Origin: Pseudomonas nitroreducens TX1 | GTDB lineage: Bacteria; Pseudomonadota; Gammaproteobacteria; Pseudomonadales; Pseudomonadaceae | DNA length: 64,000 nt | Assembly: GCF_000313755.1 (NCBI RefSeq) | Contig: NZ_AMZB01000128.1 | Coordinates: 98,965 to 162,964, forward strand | Direction: 5' to 3' | In this document: piece after piece, positions 58,596-64,000 of the stretch | Position numbering within the stretch: the first letter of the stretch is position 1 | Layout: every line of letters begins with the position of its first letter | Notes under the pieces: model-generated | Database searches by the model: none | Seen by the model: the letters and a program-made list of their open reading frames with translations, nothing else | Told to the model about the DNA's origin: nothing | Position numbers and translations under genes: made by a program

Positions 58596-59474
58596 ATGTC
58601 CCAAGAACTTTCCGCCGAACAGATCCGTCAGGCCCTGCAGGGCATCAGCGTGCCGCCGCAGCCGCAGATCATGGTTGACCTGCAGATGGAGCAGTTCATG
58701 CCCAACCCGGACCTGAAGGCGATCGCCAAGCTGATCAGCCAGGACCCGGGGCTTTCCGGCGCGCTGCTGAAGCTGGTGAACTCGCCATTCTTCGGCCTGG
58801 CCAACCGCATCACCTCCATCCAGCGCGCGGTCAACCTGCTGGGCAGCCGCTCGGTGATCAACCTGATCAACGCCCAATCGATCAAGGGCGAGATGTCTGA
58901 CGCCACCATCGTCACCCTCAACCGTTTCTGGGACACCGCCCAGGACGTGGCCATGAGCTGCCTGACCCTGGCCAAGCGCATCGGTTACGAGTCGGTGGAC
59001 GAGGCGTACGCGCTGGGGCTGTTCCACAACTGCGGCATCCCGCTGATGCTCAAGCGCTTCCCGCACTACATGGCGGTGCTGGAGGAGGCCTACGCCAGTG
59101 CCAGCGACGAGCGCCGCGTGGTGGATACCGAGAACCGCGTGTTGAACACCAACCATGCGGTGGTTGGCTATTTCATTGCCCGCTCCTGGCGCCTGCCGGA
59201 GCACGTCTGCGAGGCCATCGCCAACCACCACAATGCGCTGTCGATCTTCAGCGAAGACAACTCCCGCGATACCCAGCTGAAGAACCTGCTGGCGATCCTC
59301 AAGATGGCCGAGCACATCTGCGGCTCCTATCGCGTGCTGGGCAATCAGGACCAGGACCATGAATGGGAAAGCGTGCGCGCGGTGGTGTTGGACTACGTCG
59401 GGTTGACCGAGTACGACTTCGAGAACCTCAAGGCGAGCATTCTGGAGTTGGGCGTAGGGCAGGGGACGTATTGA
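58596..59474 (+). CDS. HDOD-domain signalling protein
   Basis: The 292-aa protein is built mainly of one HDOD domain (about 15-210). This is a degenerate HD domain without the full metal-binding set (LISQDPGLSGALLKLVNSPFFGL, ISSIQRAVNLLGSRSVINLI-type, ALGLFHNCGIPLM). A C-terminal helical extension follows. HDOD proteins take part in signal transduction, including c-di-GMP-linked motility and stress, without known enzymatic activity. It stands alone between the rlmI promoter region and fabY, with which it converges. Confidence 0.88.
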   Translation: MSQELSAEQIRQALQGISVPPQPQIMVDLQMEQFMPNPDLKAIAKLISQDPGLSGALLKLVNSPFFGLANRITSIQRAVNLLGSRSVINLINAQSIKGEMSDATIVTLNRFWDTAQDVAMSCLTLAKRIGYESVDEAYALGLFHNCGIPLMLKRFPHYMAVLEEAYASASDERRVVDTENRVLNTNHAVVGYFIARSWRLPEHVCEAIANHHNALSIFSEDNSRDTQLKNLLAILKMAEHICGSYRVLGNQDQDHEWESVRAVVLDYVGLTEYDFENLKASILELGVGQGTY

Positions 59475-59543
59475 CTGGCCATCTCGGCGCGCGGTCGGCC
59501 GTCGCGGATAAATCCGCTCCTACGAAAAGCGGACTTCCTTTAT

Positions 59544-59573
59544 GAAAAAAGCCGGGCATCTGCTCGGCTTTTT
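59544..59573. terminator. Bidirectional terminator between the HDOD gene and fabY
   Basis: AAAAAAGCCG and CGGCTTTTTC arms flank a short GC-rich loop, at the junction of two convergent genes. Confidence 0.88.
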
Positions 59574-59589
59574 CGTTGAACGTCGGCAA

Positions 59590-61488
59590 TCAGTCGAGCA
59601 TGTCGCTGAAACGTTCGTCTTTCTTGTAGGCAATGGTCTGGCTGAAGCCGGGGACCTGGATGCCCTGGTCGCTGATCTCGATGGCCTGCTCGTCGATCAT
59701 GTCGTTGCCGAAGTTGTAGATGATGTCGAAACGGCCCTGGGTCGCGGCTTCGTCGTACTGGCGAGCGGCAGCGCGGGTAGCTTCGCGGCGCGTCTGGTAG
59801 TCGGCGAAGGCGGCATCGCCGTGGCGCTTGCGCAGCATCTTCTCGGTGATCGACGGGGACAGCAGGACGCCGGTGGCGTTGTTGCCGCCGAAGCCCTTGG
59901 AGTTGATGAAGCAGACTTCCAGATCGTCGCGGCGCACGTCGCTGTTGGACAGGTCGATGTGGTCCTTGAAGACGTCGTCGGCGAATTTGTCCACGGTCTT
60001 GATGCCGGGGATGACGCCGTAACGGAAGGTGCCCAGGGCAGAGATCAGCTGGTCGGCGCTGGCGGTGGCCAGGGAGTGGCCGACGAAGGCCTTCACCGCG
60101 GTGACCGGCCAGCCATCGATACCGAAGGCGGTGGCGACGCGGTCGAGGATTTCCGATTCGGTGACGCGGTTGGCCGGGGTGCTGGAGCCGTGGGCGTGGA
60201 CGAAGCTGTGCTGGCGCACGCTCTTCTCGCCGACGATCTGCGCGGCGGCGGCCACGGCCTTGGCCATGGTCAGGTAGTTGCCCGGGCCGGGAGCGGAGAT
60301 GGACTTCTTGAAGCCGTCGGCGTTGATGAACACGTCCGGCACCGAGCCATGGATGTCGGCGCCCAGTTCCAGGGCCAGGGCGTCGTCCATCAGCACCACG
60401 TACTGCGCGGACTCGGCCAGGGAGAAGCCGCAGTTGTCGCCGAACGGACGGCTGGCGCGGCGGAAGTCGACATCGTCGCGGCCTTCGATCAGGCGCAGGC
60501 CTTCCTCGGTGGCCAGCGCACCCATGGCGGCGTAGCCCTCGATGATCTCGGAGGTGATCGGCGCTTCGGCGTTGCCGACGATGGCCACGCGGGCCTGGCC
60601 GGTGGTGATGACGTCAATGCCTTTCTGCAGGTTGTACAGGAAGGTGGCGCAGGCGCCGGTGACGCTGCCGGTCATGCCGACGCTGCCCAGCACGTAGGCG
60701 TTGATGAAGTCGGTGGGCATGCTGTTGAAGCCCAGCGGCAGCTGCTTGGCCGATACGCGGTGGCCGCGCAGGCGCGATTGCAGCAGGCCGCCGAAGCCGT
60801 TCTCGTCCAGTTGGCTCATGATGCTGCTGGAGAACACGGCGATTTCGTCAGGCTGTACGGCGTTGCTGATGGTCTGCCAGTCCAGGCCGGTGGAGCGCAC
60901 CGCGTCGGTGGCGGCGACCACGGACATCTGCAGGCCGCGCGGGTGGAAGCGCGAGTTGTACAGCTCGCCCGGCTCGAAGCCGGTGGGCAGCTGGCCGGCG
61001 GACTTCACCGGCAGGGCGCGGTAGCTGTCGACCTTGAATTCGCAGCTGTCGTGCAGGGTGACACGGACTTCGCCGCCTTCGAGCTCCTCCACCGACCAGT
61101 TGGCTGGCAGCGGCTCGGGCAGTTGCTTGCGCAGGGTGGTGAAGGTCACCGGGCTGCCTGCGGCGCTGACGGTCAGGCTCTTGTGGCAGTGCGCGGCGTC
61201 GACGTCGAGGTATTGCAGCTCGATGCGGCGGATCAGGGTGGACTGGCGAATCTGCTGTTCGAAGCGGTGCTCGATGGCGGCCGGATCGAGGCTGTTGCCA
61301 TCGGTGTCCTGGTATTGGCCGTCGACGACCTTGACCAGTTTCATCATCACCGCGAGGCCGGCGAGGGTTTCCTGGCGGGCGGCGGGCTCCATGGACTCGA
61401 GGACTGTACGGCGGAACCCATGGTGGAAGGAACTGCGGCCTGCCGCGTTATATCCACCAAAACCAACGATGACCGGTAGTCGAGACAT
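59590..61488 (-). CDS. fabY: Beta-ketoacyl-ACP synthase FabY
   Basis: The 632-aa condensing enzyme of the KAS I/II fold has the nucleophile C280 in GSVTGACATFLYNLQKG. Two catalytic histidines are in FVHAHGSSTPANRVTESEI and VKAFVGHSLATASADQ. An N-terminal extension of about 180 residues is not seen in FabB or FabF. This large form matches P. aeruginosa FabY, which starts fatty acid synthesis by condensing acetyl-CoA with malonyl-ACP in place of a typical FabH. The start is ATG 61488. The gene lies immediately before the arc genes, as I recall for P. aeruginosa (PA5174 next to PA5173). Confidence 0.93.
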   Translation of the reverse strand: MSRLPVIVGFGGYNAAGRSSFHHGFRRTVLESMEPAARQETLAGLAVMMKLVKVVDGQYQDTDGNSLDPAAIEHRFEQQIRQSTLIRRIELQYLDVDAAHCHKSLTVSAAGSPVTFTTLRKQLPEPLPANWSVEELEGGEVRVTLHDSCEFKVDSYRALPVKSAGQLPTGFEPGELYNSRFHPRGLQMSVVAATDAVRSTGLDWQTISNAVQPDEIAVFSSSIMSQLDENGFGGLLQSRLRGHRVSAKQLPLGFNSMPTDFINAYVLGSVGMTGSVTGACATFLYNLQKGIDVITTGQARVAIVGNAEAPITSEIIEGYAAMGALATEEGLRLIEGRDDVDFRRASRPFGDNCGFSLAESAQYVVLMDDALALELGADIHGSVPDVFINADGFKKSISAPGPGNYLTMAKAVAAAAQIVGEKSVRQHSFVHAHGSSTPANRVTESEILDRVATAFGIDGWPVTAVKAFVGHSLATASADQLISALGTFRYGVIPGIKTVDKFADDVFKDHIDLSNSDVRRDDLEVCFINSKGFGGNNATGVLLSPSITEKMLRKRHGDAAFADYQTRREATRAAARQYDEAATQGRFDIIYNFGNDMIDEQAIEISDQGIQVPGFSQTIAYKKDERFSDMLD

Positions 61489-61701
61489 CTCTCGGAAACT
61501 CCTTCAGCAAGTGCATCTTGCGCGCCGGACGACGGTGGCCCATGGCGGGGCTGCCCGGTGGCACAAAGCCAGGCGGTGGCTTGTAATGATTCGGAATGCT
61601 TTAGCTGACGAGGATGATGACTGCCGAGTCACGCTCGCGCCAGGATTTGACGGAAGAAGGCGACGAATTTCCGGGCAGATCGTGCAGGGACGTATGAATG
61701 A

Positions 61702-61731
61702 AAACGGGAGCCACAGAGGGCTCCCGTTTCT
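61702..61731 (-). terminator. Rho-independent terminator of the arc operon
   Basis: A GGGAGCC / GGCTCCC stem extended by ACG/CGT lies 15 bases after the arcC stop codon. On the minus strand it is followed by GTTTTC. Confidence 0.9.
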
Positions 61732-61746
61732 GACAGCAGGCGAAAC

Positions 61747-62679
61747 TCAACGGTATTCGATGCCCGCTTTCTGGGTGCTGACGCGCGTGCCGGACTTGCC
61801 CTGGGTGATGGCAACGATGTTTTCCAGCGAGCCGATCACCGCGTCCTTGCCGGTGTTGCGGGCGAACTCCATGGCGGCCTGGACCTTCGGGCCCATGGAG
61901 CCGGCGGCGAAGCCGAGGCGCTCCAGTTCGTCCGGGTGGGCCTGGGCGATGGCCTTCTGGGTCGGTTTGCCCCAGTCGATGTAGGCCGCGTCCACGTCGG
62001 TGGCGATGATCAGGATGTCAGCTGACAGTTCCTGGGCCAGCAGCGAGGAACACAGGTCCTTGTCGATCACCGCTTCGACGCCGGAGAGTTTCTTGCCGGA
62101 TTCGTCGTACATGGTCGGGATGCCACCGCCGCCCGCGCAGATGACGATGGTGCCTTTCTCCAGTAGCCACTTGACCGGGCGGATCTCGAAGATGCGCTTC
62201 GGACGCGGGCTGGCCACGACGCGGCGGAACTTGTCACCGTCCGGGGCGATGCTCCAGCCTTTTTCCTTGGCGAGGCTCTCGGCCTCTTCCTTGGTGTAGA
62301 CCGGGCCGATGGGCTTGGTCGGATTCTGGAAGGCCGGGTCCTTGGCGTCCACTTCAACCTGGGTAAGCAGGGTGGCGAACGGCACTTCGAACGGCAGCAG
62401 GTTGCCCATTTCCTGTTCGATCATGTAGCCGATCATGCCTTCGGTCTCGGCGCCCAGGACGTCCAGCGGGTAGGGGCTGACCTTCTCGTAGGCCGCACCC
62501 TGCAGGGCCAGCAGGCCGACCTGCGGGCCGTTGCCGTGGGCGATCACCAGCTCGTTGCCCGGGGCAACCTTGGCAATCTGTTCAGCCGCGATCCGTACGT
62601 TGGTGCGTTGGTTGTCGGCAGTCATGGGTTCGCCACGACGCAGCAGGGCATTGCCGCCCAATGCGACGACGATACGCAT
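61747..62679 (-). CDS. arcC: Carbamate kinase
   Basis: The 310-aa amino-acid-kinase-fold enzyme makes ATP from carbamoyl phosphate and ADP, the energy-yielding step of the arginine deiminase pathway. Motifs are [13 protein letters not shown] (residues 3-15), [11 protein letters not shown] (about 48-58), [13 protein letters not shown] (about 205-217), and the C-terminal [13 protein letters not shown] and GTRVS. I chose ATG 62679, since GGAGG is spaced 8 bases from it. An ATG two codons upstream would sit only 2 bases after the Shine-Dalgarno. The length equals that of P. aeruginosa ArcC. Confidence 0.97.
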   Translation of the reverse strand: MRIVVALGGNALLRRGEPMTADNQRTNVRIAAEQIAKVAPGNELVIAHGNGPQVGLLALQGAAYEKVSPYPLDVLGAETEGMIGYMIEQEMGNLLPFEVPFATLLTQVEVDAKDPAFQNPTKPIGPVYTKEEAESLAKEKGWSIAPDGDKFRRVVASPRPKRIFEIRPVKWLLEKGTIVICAGGGGIPTMYDESGKKLSGVEAVIDKDLCSSLLAQELSADILIIATDVDAAYIDWGKPTQKAIAQAHPDELERLGFAAGSMGPKVQAAMEFARNTGKDAVIGSLENIVAITQGKSGTRVSTQKAGIEYR

Positions 62680-62709
62680 ATTCATTTCCTCCGAAAGAGT
62701 GGAAACGCG

Positions 62710-62739
62710 CCCGGAGCCTGCGCGTGGCGCGGCTCCGGG
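62710..62739 (-). other. Stable hairpin in the arcB-arcC intergenic region
   Basis: A 9-bp GC stem (CCCGGAGCC / GGCTCCGGG) with a 12-base loop lies between arcB and arcC. No T-run follows, so it is more likely a transcript-processing or 3'-stabilising element than a terminator. The arcDABC mRNA of P. aeruginosa is known to be processed into species of unequal stability. Confidence 0.6.
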
Positions 62740-62750
62740 GCGGCCCGGCA

Positions 62751-63761
62751 TTACATGTCGGCGAGGGTCGAAACGAGGATTGCCTTGATGGTGTGCATGC
62801 GGTTTTCCGCCTGCTCGAAGGCAATGTTGTAGGGGGATTCGAAGACGTCTTCGGTGACTTCGATGCCGTTCTTCAGGTTCGGGTACTGTTCGGCGATCTG
62901 CTTGCCGACCTTGGTCTCGCTGTTGTGGAACGCGGGCAGGCAGTGCATGAACTTCACGCGCGGGTTGCCGGCGGCCTTCATCATGTCGGTGTTGACCTGG
63001 TAGGGCAGCAGTTCCTTGATGCGCTCGCCCCAGGCTTCCACCGGCTCACCCATGGACACCCACACGTCGGTGTGGATGAAGTCCACGCCCTTGACCGCGA
63101 CTTTCGGGTCTTCGGTGATGGTGATGCGGGCGCCGCTTTCCTCGGCGAACTTCTTGCAGGCAGCGACGTGTTCGTCGGTCGGCCAGAGTTCCTTCGGTGC
63201 GGCGATGCGCACGTCCATGCCGAGCTTGGCGCCGATCAGCAGCAGGGAGTTGCCCATGTTGTTGCGGGCGTCGCCCAGGTAGGCGTAGGCGATCTCGTGC
63301 AGCGGCTTGTCGCTGTGCTCGCGCATGGTCAGCACGTCGGCCAGCATCTGGGTCGGGTGGTATTCGTCGGTCAGGCCGTTGAATACCGGTACGCCGGCGA
63401 ACTTGGCGAGTTCTTCGACGATTTCCTGCTTGAAGCCGCGGTATTCGATGGCGTCGTACATCCGGCCGAGGACGCGGGCGGTGTCCTTCATCGATTCCTT
63501 GTGGCCGATCTGCGAGGAGTTCGGGTCGATGTAGGTGACGTTGGCGCCCTGGTCATAGGCGGCGACTTCGAAGGCGCAGCGGGTGCGGGTCGAGGTCTTT
63601 TCGAAGATCAGCGCAATGTTGTTGCCTTTCAGGTGCTGCTGCTCGGTACCGGTGTATTTGGCGCGTTTCAGGTCGCGGGACAGGTCGAGCAGGTAGCGCA
63701 ACTCGCGAGTGCTGTGGTGCATCAGGCTGAGCAGGTTGCGGTTGTGCATGTTGAAAGCCAT
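62751..63761 (-). CDS. arcB: Catabolic ornithine carbamoyltransferase
   Basis: The 336-aa enzyme splits citrulline with phosphate to ornithine and carbamoyl phosphate in anaerobic arginine fermentation. The carbamoyl-phosphate-binding STRTR is in [14 protein letters not shown] (about 54-67). [16 protein letters not shown] (about 139-154) and the ornithine-binding MHCLPAFHN (about 271-279) are also seen. The length equals that of P. aeruginosa ArcB, a dodecameric, carbamoyl-phosphate-cooperative enzyme. The start is ATG 63761 ([17 protein letters not shown]), with AAGGAG upstream. Confidence 0.98.
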   Translation of the reverse strand: MAFNMHNRNLLSLMHHSTRELRYLLDLSRDLKRAKYTGTEQQHLKGNNIALIFEKTSTRTRCAFEVAAYDQGANVTYIDPNSSQIGHKESMKDTARVLGRMYDAIEYRGFKQEIVEELAKFAGVPVFNGLTDEYHPTQMLADVLTMREHSDKPLHEIAYAYLGDARNNMGNSLLLIGAKLGMDVRIAAPKELWPTDEHVAACKKFAEESGARITITEDPKVAVKGVDFIHTDVWVSMGEPVEAWGERIKELLPYQVNTDMMKAAGNPRVKFMHCLPAFHNSETKVGKQIAEQYPNLKNGIEVTEDVFESPYNIAFEQAENRMHTIKAILVSTLADM

Positions 63762-63824
63762 GGTCTATCTCCTTGTGGGATTCGTTCTCGGCCCTCGTCA
63801 GTACAGCTCGTGGCTGGCGGGGCT

Positions 63825-63846
63825 GGCGGCCCTGGCTAGGGCCGCC
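63825..63846 (-). other. Perfect hairpin in the arcA-arcB intergenic region
   Basis: A perfect 9-bp stem (GGCGGCCCT / AGGGCCGCC) with a 4-base loop lies within the 142-base arcA-arcB spacer and has no T-run. Its likely role is RNA processing or stability within the arc transcript. Confidence 0.6.
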
Positions 63847-63903
63847 ACGTGAGGTGCTTGCGCTCTGGTTGAGGTAGTCGCGTCTATCTATATAGTGCGC
63901 GGA

Positions 63904-64000
63904 TCAGTAGTCGATCGGGTCGCGGATGATCGGGCAGGTCATGCAGTGACCGCCGCCACGGCCCCGGCCCAGCTCGCCGGCGCTGATGGTGATGACTTCC
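63904..64000 (-). CDS. arcA: Arginine deiminase, 3' end only
   Basis: Only the last 32 codons are in the window. They encode [16 protein letters not shown] then [15 protein letters not shown] and stop. The C-terminal GGGHCMTCP contains the nucleophilic cysteine of arginine deiminase, preceded by the conserved His. The enzyme converts arginine to citrulline and ammonia, the first step of the pathway completed by ArcB and ArcC downstream. The operon promoter and arcD lie outside the window, where Anr and ArgR control would be expected. Confidence 0.95.
   Translation of the reverse strand, partial: EVITISAGELGRGRGGGHCMTCPIIRDPIDY

Overview
The window is a chromosomal segment of a high-GC Pseudomonas. 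Many proteins match P. aeruginosa gene products in sequence character and, as far as I recall, in exact length: AaaA 647 aa, IlvA 504, RppH 159, PtsP 759, ArgA 432, PckA 513, IlvD 612, ArcB 336, ArcC 310. The intergenic palindromes are of the REP/REPIN kind found in pseudomonads. I infer a relative of P. aeruginosa in the P. nitroreducens / P. citronellolis / P. knackmussii neighbourhood. Species assignment would need a database comparison. Almost all of the window is housekeeping DNA. I see no prophage, integrase, insertion sequence, CRISPR array, rRNA or tRNA.

Layout. 1-2.8 kb: an AraC-family regulator cut by the window edge, an SdiA-regulated-domain protein and a hexapeptide acetyltransferase. 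2.8-16 kb: aaaA, yegP, rpiA, ilvA, two small membrane proteins, a HAD phosphatase, rppH, ptsP, a PAS-GGDEF diguanylate cyclase, an NRDE protein, a TSUP permease and lgt. 16-20.8 kb: an NfeD/SPFH pair, a GspE/PilB-like ATPase with no secretion cluster around it, and a CYTH phosphatase. 21-28 kb: argE, argA, gshA, a hotdog thioesterase and tex. 28.4-37.3 kb: ompR/envZ (amgRS), ldcA, rimB-rimK, hslR, a PAP2 phosphatase, hslO and pckA. 37.5-46 kb: a RecQ-like helicase, a Baeyer-Villiger-type monooxygenase, a nitroreductase, and a LysR regulator divergent from a two-gene acyl-CoA oxidation operon. 46-56.3 kb: folA, two tandem paralogous periplasmic proteins, a DUF2868/DUF3482 membrane-GTPase pair, a YfcE-like phosphodiesterase, an NCS2 nucleobase permease, a lone type IV pilin and ilvD. 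56.7-64 kb: a small secreted protein, rlmI, an HDOD protein, fabY, then arcC, arcB and the 3' end of arcA.

Functional themes. Arginine runs through the window: synthesis (argA, argE), fermentative breakdown (arcABC), and peptide-derived supply (AaaA releases N-terminal arginine). Envelope stress and protein or ribosome quality control form a second cluster (AmgRS, Tex, Hsp15, Hsp33, RimK/RimB, SPFH/NfeD). Compared with my memory of the PAO1 gene order, the window alternates between two sets of genes that in PAO1 lie on opposite sides of oriC. This suggests inter-replichore rearrangement.

The observations I would check first are: a six-codon ORF with three consecutive CGA arginine codons between argE and argA; a lone type IV pilin between the NCS2 permease and ilvD; tandem paralogous periplasmic proteins of unknown role; a conserved-looking membrane-protein/GTPase pair whose GTPase lacks a recognisable NKxD motif; and an inverted pair of palindromic repeats between ompR and envZ. 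None is proven to be a new system.
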